Shown here one piece after another: positions 1 to 11,796 of a stretch of DNA of 64,000 nt. The translations under genes were made by a program, and so were the position numbers. The stretch's first letter is position 1, and every line of letters starts with the position of its first letter. Under the pieces are notes generated by a model that saw nothing but the letters and a program-made list of their open reading frames with translations, searched no databases and was not told where the DNA came from. The DNA is from Scleroderma bovista (lineage: Eukaryota > Basidiomycota > Agaricomycetes > Boletales > Sclerodermataceae): positions 1 through 64,000 of the forward strand of contig JAYMGJ010000478.1 of NCBI GenBank assembly GCA_037178675.1, given 5' to 3'.

Positions 1-2
1 GC

Positions 3-431
3 CTCTCGCAGACAGGTTTCTACCTGAAGCTCGCAGATGGCTTGATCAGTTGGACTTCTCGTGCGCAGAAGACTATTGCATACTCGTCCACTGAGGCCGA
101 ATACATGGCTTTGAGCGATTGCGCTCGCCAAGTTACCTGGATTCGGAGTCTACTCGGTGAGCTCGGCTATAAGCTGAAAGCTATCCCGATTTGCAGTGAT
201 AATCAGGGGTCCATATTCATGGCATCCAACCCTGTAATGGAGCCTCGCTCCAAGCACATCGACATCCGCTACCACGGAATCCGCGAGTCAGTCACGAAAG
301 GTAATGTGGAGCTATTCTTCATTGATGGTGCTGAGAATCCCGCCGATCTGCTCACCAAGAACTTACCCCGCGAGAAATTCGCGAAGTTCAGAGCTCAACT
401 AGGCTTACAATTTCCCTCTGGCAGCATCTAG
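3..431 (+). CDS. Ty1/copia polyprotein, C-terminal RNase H (partial, 5' end outside window)
   Basis: The frame is open from base 3 to the stop at 429-431. It reads as the end of a copia Pol: SSTEAEY, the DNQGS block and the HIDIRYH block are the RNase H signatures of Ty1/copia elements, followed by the usual ADLLTKNL tail. The enzyme degrades the RNA strand during reverse transcription of the element. A polypurine tract and an LTR follow at 469 and 478, so this is the 3' end of an element whose body lies left of the window. No stop or frameshift is visible in the part present, so the element could be intact. Identity is firm from the motifs; activity cannot be judged here. Confidence 0.93.
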   Translation, partial: LSQTGFYLKLADGLISWTSRAQKTIAYSSTEAEYMALSDCARQVTWIRSLLGELGYKLKAIPICSDNQGSIFMASNPVMEPRSKHIDIRYHGIRESVTKGNVELFFIDGAENPADLLTKNLPREKFAKFRAQLGLQFPSGSI

Positions 432-468
432 CGCCTTATTCGCTGAAGTGCTCTACGTGCAGCACAGC

Positions 469-477
469 GAGGGGGAG
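469..477 (+). other. Polypurine tract of the copia element
   Basis: A purine run (GAGGGGGAG) lies immediately against the first base of the LTR. This is the expected place and composition for the plus-strand primer of reverse transcription. Confidence 0.85.
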
Positions 478-765
478 TGTTGAAGTCGCACGTGCACCCG
501 GCGTAAACCGTCAACGAAGTGCGCACAAGACTGCGACCCATATTAGTGTAGACTTAGTAATAGTCCTCTTTAGAGTAGATATTACATGTCACACGTCATG
601 TGTCACAGTCACGCGTCACACTATTTGTTGTATATAAACAGCGGACATCGCTTATATAATATAACAGCTCTTAACCAGCTACCGCTACCATCTCTGGTTG
701 TGCACTCCACCCAACAGGTGAGTTGGAGTAGCAGTTCCTCTACGTATATAGGTATTGCTTCAACA
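478..765 (+). repeat. 3' LTR of the copia element
   Basis: The 288-bp LTR begins TGTTGAAG right after the polypurine tract and ends CTTCAACA, a perfect 8-bp terminal inverted repeat with the canonical TG...CA ends. It contains a TATA box (TATATAAA at 631-638) in the expected U3 region. The 5 bases after it (GAACT, 766-770) would be one copy of the target duplication; the other lies outside the window. The LTR sits 18 bp upstream of the next gene's ATG. Confidence 0.9.
631..638 (+). promoter_or_regulatory. TATA box in the copia LTR
   Basis: TATATAAA inside the LTR, about 150 bp before the ATG of the downstream gene. It drives copia transcription in a 5' LTR; in this 3' LTR it is positioned to drive read-out into the gene starting at 784. 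That second role is inference. Confidence 0.5.
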
Positions 766-783
766 GAACTCAGCTCGTCAACC

Positions 784-2379
784 ATGATAGGCTCCCACTC
801 GGTGCTCAGCCAGGACAGCATTGACCGTGAACTTGACGAAGCTGCCCTGGAGCAGACCCTGGCAGAGCATGATGCTCATGCTCAAACAGTAGAGGTTCCA
901 GCTGCTTCCAAGGGCAAAAAAGGTGTGTATATGCATTGATTCTAGTCATTACTGTTCATTTGGTGTTCTATAGTGAAGAATCCTCGGCCCAAGGAGCCTG
1001 TCCAACCAGCGCCCATCAAACTCACATTCAACCTCTCAATCTTCCCCGCGTCCGAAAGGACCAAAGAAATGAAGAAGTGCCACGGCCACAATTCGTACCT
1101 CAAACTCAACAGTGACATTCCATTCGATACATGGAAAGCACAACTACTTGTGAAGATTGATGAAAAATTGAAACTCGACTATATTTCCTATGAAGACTAC
1201 GAAGTATCATTCATGATCCCTCGTGTCTCACCCCAGCCGCTGTCCATCACAAATGAAGACGACTACAACTTACTTTGCGAACGTACTCAAAAGGCAAAAG
1301 ATCAGCAAGCTACCATGTATGTGCAAGAATTGAAGGCAGTGCAGCTTGCAAAAGTACATACTACAATGCTGCATATATGCAACTTTCTGACCACCATTGA
1401 CAGCACAAATCGCATCCAAAGGAAAAAGAGAACCACGGCCTCGAGATCATCAATTCTGGCTCAGAGAGCGATGGAGTTGGGCTTGATGTAAAGCGGAAGG
1501 CCAAAAAAATGAAGACACAGGTACGTATTCAGCACATAACCTGGTTTGTTAGGTTGATCGTTGCAACACTAGGCCCCCAAGGCCTCTGATATCGATCCTG
1601 ACAAACGTCCGATCAACGACAATATCAATCGCATTCATAACCGGTGGGCATGCTACAAGAAACCCGGCTGTGACAGCAACTACTGTTACATCAATGCGAT
1701 GGATGGTGGAACACACATTCCACTCAACTTTGCTCGCTTGGACTACTGGGCAGCAGCCATGGTAGATATATATCAAAGCTTTATTTATTCTTCTAACTAC
1801 ACAGTACACCAGCTGAAGGGCCCGGAATTTGCTACACTCGAGATGCCACCAAATCACAAATTGTTCGATGGTGCGACGGCTGAACAGCTGGGAAAGAAAT
1901 CACTTCTTTTGGAATGACATGATCAGTTAGAACGATCGAAGGGAAAGTTGGTAGATACCCAGACTCCCCCCAGCGCCAACACCCAGACTACCCCTGCCAA
2001 TGCCCAGGCTGGCCCCACCAATGCCCCAGTCTCTGTTAACCTCAACTTCGGAGAATTGCTCCACACGCTCCAAGGTCGTCCACAGGAACAGCTGGCAGTG
2101 CAGCCACCTGTCACACCTGCGACAAATTCCATCTTCTCCACTGAACCAATGTTATTGTCGGCCGCCCAACAGTCAAACCTTGGTCCACACCTTTCACTTG
2201 CTGATTTTTGTCACACATACAGCCTCTCTGACGAATTACAGATCAAGCTCCAGTCCAACGGATTCACGTCAAGCCATGCTCTACGCTTTGTGTCACTCAA
2301 TGACATCAAAGCTATTGGACTTCTTCGTGGTGAGGTCGCCCAGCTTCGAGATGCTGTATTACAATGGTGCGGAGTGTAG
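784..2379 (+). CDS. Basidiomycete hypothetical protein with C-terminal SAM-like domain; interrupted by one TGA
   Basis: Function is unknown. I reconstruct five exons: 784-922, 974-1353, 1404-1520, 1573-1761 and 1813-2379, with GT-AG introns of 50-51 nt that keep frame. The product is acidic and Gln/Glu-rich at the N-terminus, has a Lys-rich segment (KRKAKKMK) near residue 210, a Cys/Trp-rich middle (WACYKKPGCD), a Pro/Gln-rich linker and a final 60 residues resembling a SAM helical bundle (LADFCHTYSL ... GLLRGEVAQLRDAV). In the last exon a TGA at 1915-1917 breaks an otherwise continuous frame. No GT-AG pair I could find removes it while keeping frame, so the copy is either a pseudogene or makes a protein lacking the SAM part. 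CGA to TGA is the simplest origin. The copia LTR ends 18 bp before the ATG, so the native promoter is displaced. Confidence 0.7.
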
Positions 2380-2470
2380 TAATTTTCTCAAGTTGGGCGG
2401 ACAGGTCAACGTGTACAATACAAAATGTTTGCTATGTGTACATTTTACAGTGCTTTGCGCTAATGTACTG

Positions 2471-3540
2471 CTAAAAGTAGCCTGAGTGGCAAATGTACCC
2501 TTGCACATCGTCCGCTGTAATAACCTCGAGTGCAAGTAGTAGATCATAAAAGATTCCATCATCATGGGAAAGCAGGTTCGCATGACGACGAATCCACGCC
2601 TTGATCTTCGAAAATGCCTCCTCAATCGGATTCAAGTCAGGGGAGTAGGGAGGAAGGAACTCCAATCTAACGCCTGCATTGAAACATGATGTCACCGGCA
2701 TGAGTAGAGTAAATAGGGTGTGAACACACCATATTGGGCCGTGAGTTCAAGGATATCTTCTCCATGGTGGATCCGTGCATTGTCCATAATCAATATACTT
2801 CTTGGACCAGGGTAGGGCGTGCATTGAGGGAGCTATAAACATAGCAATCAGCCCATCACATGAAATAGCAATAGAAAGCATACCACAGCATCCTCAAGGA
2901 AAGATAGAAAGTCAGCGCAGCAAAGCGATCCTTCGACAACATGCCCAGCAACTATCCCATCAATGGACAGTGCTGCAACAGCCGTGAGCCGTCTTCCTCT
3001 CACAAAAACCCCCTTCATGCTGGCACGATGCGACTTTTTGGCCCTACCATTGCGTCGAATCAAGGTCCGTTCATCTTTAGAGGTTTCGTCGATCCAGATC
3101 ATCTCCTCTGGTGCATACTGGGCTACTTTCTGCATGAAATCAGCACGAAGGTCTTCATCACGCTCCTTTGCAATCTTCCGAAGCTTTTTGAGGGAAACGC
3201 CAGCACGCTGAAGCTCACGATGAATGGTGGAGAAGTGAACTGAAATGAAACGGTTGGATTCCGCGAGCTCTTGAAGCTTGTCGAGGAACCAGTTCGGCCG
3301 GTGATAAACGAGCTGGAGGAGGTAGTTGAGGTCTTCGTGATTGAAGGTCCTCAGATGGCTGAGAGCGAGGCTGCGGGGCTTGGCAACTTCACCAGTTTCA
3401 TTGAATAACTTCAAGATACGAAAGAAGGTGCGCCGGGAAAATCCAACACACTCAAGGATCTGGCGGAGAGGTAGAAGTCAGCGCTCGTATAAATGGATGG
3501 CAGCGAGCTTGACATCGGGTGAAATTCTACGGTTGCCCAT
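2471..3540 (-). pseudogene. Tc1/mariner-type (IS630 superfamily) DDE transposase with premature stop
   Basis: Cut-and-paste transposase. Reading leftward from the ATG at 3540, the product has an N-terminal helix-turn-helix region (ISPDVKLAAIHLYER ... ILECVGFSRRTFFR), then the DDE domain with first Asp in IWIDETS, second in IMDNARIHH, and Glu in PYSPDLNPIEEAF. About 34 residues separate second Asp and Glu (DD34E). Two introns fit well: 2833-2883 and 2674-2729. One TGA (3478-3480) interrupts the frame at codon 21; the rest is open to the TAG at 2471-2473. It starts 91 bp past the end of the SAM-like gene on the opposite strand. I found no convincing terminal inverted repeats, so element borders are unknown. 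Translation from a later start is possible but would lose part of the helix-turn-helix. Confidence 0.85.
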
Positions 3541-3809
3541 AGTTGTGAGAGCTAAAAGTCTACAGTCCTAGGGGTAGCTACACGAAATCTCACGATGAAT
3601 TGTATTTGTTTGGCGAAGTCGCGAGTGCCATTACTTATGCAAACTGCTGTAATCTGATGTTCACAATAGTCCTCACACGGTAACAGCATGCGTGATACTC
3701 TAGAAGTCTTCACCAAACAACTACCACCGAGTGGCACAGACCACATCATCTAGCTACTTGAACTAGATGGCACAGCTCCATAAAATTTGTTTATACCAGG
3801 AAAGGGGGG

Positions 3810-3866
3810 ATCAAGGTGGCAGTGAAAACCTTCCGTTATAGTCCTTGGACGTTGCGGATGCTATCA
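3810..3866 (+). pseudogene. Remnant of a kinase N-lobe (VAVK strand)
   Basis: A short stretch encodes IKVAVKTFRYSPWT, the beta-3 strand with the ATP-binding Lys of the kinase family found repeatedly in this window (compare KVAIKVFRFGP at about 55.2 kb). No catalytic loop or C-lobe follows, so it is a fragment left by rearrangement. Confidence 0.55.
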
Positions 3867-4186
3867 AAGTTCGTCAATGTTGCACGTTACAAGTTGGGCT
3901 GACCGCTATCTAGCGTGTTGGCTCAGGGGTTCAGACGTGTTGCAACTTCTTCAGTAGATGACTTGGTGACGCGAACTATTCAAATATTAGGGATAAATTT
4001 CTATATCAGCACTTGCATTCAGGTCATTTGAGAACCGAAAAGTAGCGATGGCGAGACATCTAATAGACAGTGTACATACTAATGCGATTGTGATACCAAA
4101 CACCACTCAACCTCCTTGAACCTGCAAGGTGGTCAAGACATTTTTGCAAACCAACCACCAAACCTCATGTACGGCAACAACCCCCA
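3867..4186. other. Intergenic, no gene seen
   Basis: About 320 bp between the kinase scrap and the 3' end of the transporter gene. I see no coding frame, RNA gene or repeat in it. Confidence 0.6.
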
Positions 4187-6015
4187 TCATCGAACCGAAG
4201 CTACTTTCGGAAGAGCAACTCCATTGGCCAAAGCAATGGCCGCCATCCCTGCCATCACCCAATAGGCAAAATAACCTCCCATAACATGCTTTTGGATACC
4301 CAATGCAAAAGCCGAATTGATGGCCGATGGGCCAACCGCAGACATGATAGACACTAGCAATTGTGAGAGGCCAATCGTGGCTCCAACCGAAGCGCGGTTC
4401 GGCGCAGCAGCATTGATATAGATAAAAGTGACGCCTGAAACCAAAATGAAAAAAAGTGTGGTCAGCATCACTTGAACGACTCGAGCCGAGGGCCAGGAAA
4501 TGGTTAGGGATGGGGCTTACTAATTGCGAGACTTGCACAAGCGAACAAAAATATCTGAAGACCAACCAGGAACCACACAACATTGCTCAATCCGTGCGCT
4601 TGGCCCACACTATTCGTGATGGGGAAAAGAGCAGCGATTGGGAAAAACAGTGATATTGTGGTGAGAAAGATGGTTTTCCCGCCCAGGCGATGATGTAATG
4701 GAGGGAAGAACAGGAGCTGTAGGACACCGCCAGCCACCTCCATTGTTGCCAGGATGGTTCCAATGGCGGGAGGATCAAGACCCAGTCCTCCCATTTTCAG
4801 TGGAGTCGCGAGGTAGACTGGCAGCACAGTGCGGAAAGAAATGTCAAGAATGGTGAATGATGCATAGCTGCCGGTAGCCACTAGTACGGGTGCGATGAGG
4901 AGCTCACGGAAAGATAGTGGGGTTTCGCGATCATCAATAACGACGCCATTTTCAGTTGCCGCGGGTGAACCTGATTGAGACCTGCGTCCACGACCAAGCA
5001 AGTATTCCTTGGGTGACATCTGTGGGTTAGTTGTCTGAAAGAGGATATTAGCCATGCTTCAACTCGATGCAGACGAGACTAACCTCTTTAAAGAATAGCG
5101 CAAAGACGAGCCAGCAAACGGCCGCGATAGCGGCGGATATGAAACATGGCAGGAAGTAGGGGTATTCCTTGAGAAAGGTGAAGCTCCCAAATGTCGCAGG
5201 GAATTTCTCCGCAGGCCGCTCTAACAACCCACCAATAAGTGGCCTTCGCAACAACGTCAGACAACACTGGATATCTCCCCAGCAGACTACACACGAACCC
5301 GATACTAGCCCCAAGGAACCACGTGATGGGGATAAAGCTGAATGTACGCGCGATATTCGTCGAGTCCGAAATTTCCGCCACCATGCTTTTGATGAGTCCG
5401 CTATTCCCATTGAAAGCACCTCTGAGACAGCGACTGTGGCACATGCCCCCCCGTTAGTCTGGTACACACTTCTCATCGGTAGCCATGCATGAGATTACCT
5501 GAATATAATCCCCAAAAACGTCCGCGATACGCCAAAGCAATACATGGACACCGAGAGGCTGGCCAACCCGATGAGGACGACTGGTTTGCGTCCGATTTGG
5601 TCTGATACATGGCTCCAGTAGAAAACTGTACAGGCTTGGGCAAGGTAGAATGACGTATGCTGTGGGGAAGCTTAGATTCAATGATCGGTGGAAGTGTAAG
5701 ACTTGGGACTGACCACGAGGCCGACATAGTATCCTACCTGGGATTCGTCGCCGTGGGTAACACCGATGTCGAGTATCATCTGCAAATCTGACATTCATCC
5801 ATTGGTCCACATATGTATGTTGGCTAACGCACCTGGGGGAGGAAGGGTACTATGACCTGCGCAGTTAAAGGTTCTACCAATTGTAGCAATAGCACGATGG
5901 ACAACTGGCGCCAGGGGAGGGGAGTTGGTCGTGGTTTTGACTCGTTTTCTTGCGGGGTGTCATCGCAGTCTACTAGGAGGGGAGTGTCTTCGTGCGCGTC
6001 CTGAGATCGTCGCAT
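4187..6015 (-). CDS. Major facilitator superfamily (MFS) transporter, 7 exons, 500 aa
   Basis: Secondary transporter of the plasma or organelle membrane; the substrate cannot be told from sequence, and proton-coupled drug/metabolite export (DHA-like) is the closest fit. Exons (minus strand): 5833-6015, 5714-5779, 5499-5659, 5299-5433, 5084-5243, 4521-5034 and 4187-4470. They join in frame to exactly 501 codons. An acidic cytoplasmic N-tail (about 35 residues) precedes the first membrane helix (LSIVLLLQLVEPLTAQ). The loop 2-3 signature is present (WSHVSDQIGRKPV, the GxxxDxxGRR-type motif), followed by the RCLRGAFNGN segment typical of helix 4. A hydrophilic loop (RGRRSQSGSP) separates the two six-helix halves. 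Frames look frameshifted in the raw sequence near 5298 and 5082, but splicing restores them. I see no damage. Confidence 0.92.
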
Positions 6016-7602
6016 TGTTACAGGTGTATGTGCGAACTCGAAGAGAACCGAAGAACACAGCTTGAAGTTACATAATAGTAGCGAAGGTTCGCCGGCGAAA
6101 GCACATTCCTTTCATCATACCTCGACGGCTGGCCGTCGTTGGCGGCTTTGGGAGGCCAGGCCACCTGTAACAATTACACTGGGGTGAGTTCTTCACTCTG
6201 CTAAGAGCCTATGTCAGGTAGGTATCTTGCACCTGTCAACGAGAACACTATCGTTGTTCCTGGTCACTCACCTTTGAAGGGATGGTGGCCATGATTTTGA
6301 ATGTCTTCCACCAGTCTTGAGGTGTGCAATGTGCCTTGGGTATGCGTCAATTTCTAACAGCACTAGGCTCATTACAGCTCATTAGGGCCCGTCAATGAAG
6401 ATCGTGGGAGGGGCTCTCATAACACAGGAATATTTGCGGTACTGCAAGTACTATGCCAGTTGACTTGACCCCGAGCCACTTGGCAACAACGTTAGTGCCA
6501 GCAGACAGCAGTAGATACCATTGGTTTGTAAGGCCCTTCCAGCTAGCAACGCCACCTGAAGCTCTGAGCGTGCTCCGCGTCAGGTGAGATAAACGTGTCC
6601 TTCGCGCAGTTGATCCCCGCCCGTCCCACAGCGAGACATCTTGCATAGTTCACACACAAAAACCGGTGCCAACGCAAACGGGCGATACGGTTACCGTGCA
6701 TGACCGTGATGGATGGACAGAAAGAGTCGGTGTGCGACGTGTGTACTCATGACTCTATTCTCTTTTCTAGGCTGAAGCACTTCAACCAGCACTCCACGAA
6801 GTCCTGGCTCATCACGCGCTGGGCGGCCACGTTCCTTGACTTTGAAGCCTCGATGCAGAGAACCGCAATTCAATGGACTTTGTCAGCGTCGAGGGGCCCT
6901 CGCGGTTGCCACGCAACGTTTACTTTCTGTGGTGCATCGAACGCAACAAACAAGAGCTGGTAGGAAACAAAACAAGGAATAGGACTAAAATTTCAAATAT
7001 ACACAAGCAACTGCGCCAAACATTAGAGTCACCTCCGAGCGTTGACATTACGGCTGTTCCTGGAGGCGTTCGCAGATCTCGTGAGCATATCCGGGCACAG
7101 CTGTTATGCTATAGTCGTCGAGATAGGCTCGCAGGGTTCTCTTCGCGAGGGAGGCTTATTTCCGTTCTACAAAGTACTCTATGCGTTTGCGACTGACGCG
7201 TTGATCCTCGACCTAGTTCATGATGCTGACTTACGAGTACTGGAGGCGCAAAGGTCGGTGATAAGGACAGTGTGAAACATACGGGATGCACACCCGACCA
7301 CGATGAGCCAGGAAGTTTGAAGCGGAGGGCTCGCCGACCTTTGTCGATGATGCTGTCGAATGGCAAGCCTAACCTCTTGGAAGGGCGAGTGTATGCGTCG
7401 TAATCCTGTGCAATGACGCCGAGTCAACGGGAAAGATTCAAGTGTAAACGCTACCCCCGGCGTCGAGCTAAAGCGTATATCCCACAACCCCACGTAGGGG
7501 ACGTACAGTCATCCAGAAGCAAAATGTATAAATTACAGTACACTACAAGGATACAAAGATACACGGCCCAAGCAATCCAGAAGAAACGTCTATGAAGTAT
7601 GT
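6016..7602. other. Intergenic, 1.6 kb without a supported gene
   Basis: Only short overlapping frames of no recognisable family lie between the transporter start and the H4 stop. No tRNA, repeat or transposon signature was recognised. The left part should hold the transporter promoter and the right part the H4 3' UTR. Confidence 0.5.
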
Positions 7603-8871
<1,269 letters not shown>

Positions 8872-9128
8872 ATCACTCCTTTCGATGTGTCGATATCCTG
8901 GGCTGTATTAGTGTATTGTATTCTATCTAAACTATTCTTTATTTCATTTCCTTGTCATTGCATCTGCGCCAAATAAGGTCACCAAAGTTGCCAGGTGATA
9001 CACAAGTGTATTAGAAATGTTCGTAAATGAAGCATACAAGAGGCGGTATAGATGATACATGAAAGTAGATGTGTCCCAAATTTCCGCAAAATATTAAATA
9101 TTACCATGGGCCAATTCCCAGCGGCTGA

Positions 9129-11027
9129 CTAGAGCAGCACCGCACCGACCACAGCCGCAATAGCACTCACCACCCGACGAGGAATGTGCCATCGACCGCT
9201 AGCACTGTTACTACCGACACCGGCAGTCGCACTTGCAGAGACAGATCCGATCGTGGCAGAAGGCGGGTTCCCGTTGACACCGTTCATCGCAAGCGCCGCC
9301 TCGGACAGCTGCGCAAACCCAACTGAAGGTGGGTTATACCTGAACACTGAGTACACGTTTTTCTGCAACCACCATCATATCAGCACAATGAATCCAACAG
9401 CAGAACAGGACACGCACCAAGAAAGTGTCTCCGACCACCCAGCTCGGTCCGTTCCCGCCCGAAGTCGCAGTAAGGACAAAGAACGCTCCGACACATTGCG
9501 ACGACGAGAGCTGCACCAGCTGGAAGTCTGCAGGGCTGACCGACCAACTGGGACCTCCAAACGAGATGGCAACGTTGACTGCTGTATCACATGCTGTTGC
9601 AACGTGTTTTCTTAGTACTCTTTGTATTTGGGCGACTGAGATACGCACGATAGGTGTAATACCCATCCCAACTACCCGTTCCAGGTGCGGATCCAGGAAT
9701 CTGTGCAAAAATGTTCTGTATAGCGCTCGACGGTCCGCCCACCAACGTTGTTCCAGTATCGATCGCAGCGTACGCAGACGATCCCGAAGGAAGAGTGATG
9801 CTTTTGCCCTGTACCGTCATAGCTGCCAGAACAAGAAAAAAAAATGACGTCACGATGACTCCAGAATCATGAAAAAGGCACATACATGTCATCGCGAGCA
9901 GCCAGAAACTTGGCGTTACAGGAATGTTCTGGTAGTCGATCTGCCCAGTGTACAAACTGCTGTTGACGAATCCTGTGGCGCACGCGTCAGCCAACCACAC
10001 CACACAGCGCCCGGATAATGAGAAACCCACCCATCGTAAACGTTCCTCCTGGCTCATTATCCTTGACATTCGTGGCATTGATGAACCTTTCCAAGCGACG
10101 AGACCACCCGTCAGCCACAGTGCGACACGCCACACGTAACGTACAAACAACGCAACGCACCGAGTCAGCTGGAACGACATCACCGGATCCGTCCACGCCC
10201 CACCACTCGCCAACGTCTCCCAAAACGGCGCCGCACCAGACGACGCAATCGTCTGCCAAGCCAGGCCCAGCAGCCCAGACACCGGGCTCGTCAGCAGACC
10301 CGACGTCACCTGGTTCACCGCAGCAAACACCTGGTTGCTGACCGAGAACCCCGCCATCTGCACGATGTCCTGCACGAGGTACCCGGCTGCCTCGCCGCTG
10401 CCGTATTGGATGTCGAATGGCTGGGAGAGGTTCTTGAGCGTGGTTGATGAGGCAGCTTCGAGGAGGGAGATTTTGGAGCAGCCGGATATACAGCTTGTGT
10501 CGGCGACCCAGAGGTCACTGTGGGGGACGATGTGAATATGGACCGACTCGGAAGGGCGGTGGGACTTACGCTGAGCCGGTGTCGAGGATGACATCAAAGG
10601 CCACAGGCGGCGTCCCGATGGCTAACGAGCCATAAAAGCTGAAGAGGGCACGATGAGTCAGACCGGGAGAGGGACAGGACACACAGCAACCACTCTGAGC
10701 TCACCTCGAGTCGGCATTCTGGTTAGTTAATCTGTGGGACGTTGAGCATGTCGTATGCCGCAGCACAAGATGGGCTCACAAGTTGATACCCTCGCTCCTC
10801 TTTTGTGGAGATCCACCGCCATACTTCACATTGAGGAAATCCCGTTCGTTCTGTGCCCATGCTGCCCAGTCGTCAACCGTGCGCACGGGTGGCGCTCTGC
10901 GTGTGAGTGGAATGGTCAGTCCTGGCTGGCCAGCAGCGACAGGACCCGGGCTGGGCACGGCGATACAGCCGTGCGGCGACGAAAGCAACGTAGCACTAGC
11001 GAGTGCCAACAACCAGCCTGATAGCAT
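9129..11027 (-). CDS. Secreted, probably GPI-anchored pepsin-like aspartic protease (A1), 475 aa
   Basis: Endopeptidase of the cell surface. Nine exons (10780-11027, 10705-10731, 10570-10638, 10161-10517, 10031-10086, 9886-9972, 9649-9822, 9418-9593, 9129-9362) join to exactly 476 codons. A signal peptide (LLALASATLLSS) opens the protein, followed by a pro-region. Both catalytic motifs are present: DTGSAD just before LWVADTSC, and DTGTTLVGGP about two thirds along; the flap carries QYGSGEAAGY. The C-terminus is a Ser/Ala/Gly-rich spacer, then IPRRVVSAIAAVVGAVLL, a short hydrophobic tail with no basic end, as in GPI-anchor signals. The DTGSAD motif is split by an intron after the A codon's second base. 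The gene stands alone; the substrate is unknown. Confidence 0.93.
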
Positions 11028-11796
11028 TGCGAGGGCGACGAATGAGAGGGCAGATCCGACGGTGGTGGTGGTGGTGGTTGGTAGTCAGACTGGAAGATAA
11101 TAAAAACAAAGACGACTGCGGAAGAAAAGCCTCGCACTGCAAGGTGGACACTTGTCAAGGCTGTTCAGCCAGCCGTGGTCAAGCAAGAGAATGGACTGCG
11201 GAGACTCGTCATTGGCTGGGCGACAAATGCCCCGATCACGGCACTCCAAGCATTCCCACGACTTTTGTCTTGCTGCGCTCTTGGCACGAACTTGAGAGCA
11301 CACAGAGGTACTGGTGAGCATACAGTCAAATAGCTTAACGTGATACCCAGCCAGCGACTGCACTCAATGCCGCACAGAATCACAATGTGAGTGTATCCAT
11401 AGGCGCAGCAGTCAGATGATTCCCAGCCCATCGTTTATCAGGAAGGATTCTGCCTGGCAATTCTGAAACGGGCCTAGCCTTCCCTTGCCCGGATGCTGAC
11501 CGATGTGGGAGTGCGGATACTAATCACAGGTTGCCAGCATAGTAAGCAAACGCCACCACCGTTTAAGATCTGCTGCCCCAGAGTCTGCGGCACAGCAGTA
11601 CTACCATATACAGGTAACTCGCAGCTACGACGTCAATACATTGGACACCGTACCATTTGCCGGTATGTAATTAATTCCAACTTGCACAGTATTTAGCGCC
11701 TCTCTGCAATTCAAACCAAGCTTCGAACCAAGTCCCCTCGCATGAAAAATAGTTCTCAATGGCCATACACATGGCTGTGGTAATGAGTAAGGTTCG
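11028..11796. other. Intergenic, no gene seen
   Basis: About 770 bp between the protease start and the end of the dual-kinase gene. A (GGT)n-like tract lies near 11060-11080, upstream of the protease start. No coding frame or RNA gene is supported. It should hold the protease promoter. Confidence 0.5.

Noticed and set aside
2380..3900. Terminal inverted repeats for the Tc1-type element
   Set aside because: Partial matches such as TACAGTGC and TACAGTCC are in the same orientation, not inverted, so no borders could be set.
5082..5300. Apparent frameshifts in the MFS transporter
   Set aside because: GT-AG introns at these places restore GASIGPLIGGLLERP and FFKETTNPQM exactly in frame.
11715..11750. 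tRNA B-box-like GGTTCGAA on the minus strand
   Set aside because: No matching A box, acceptor stem or anticodon arm could be folded around it.
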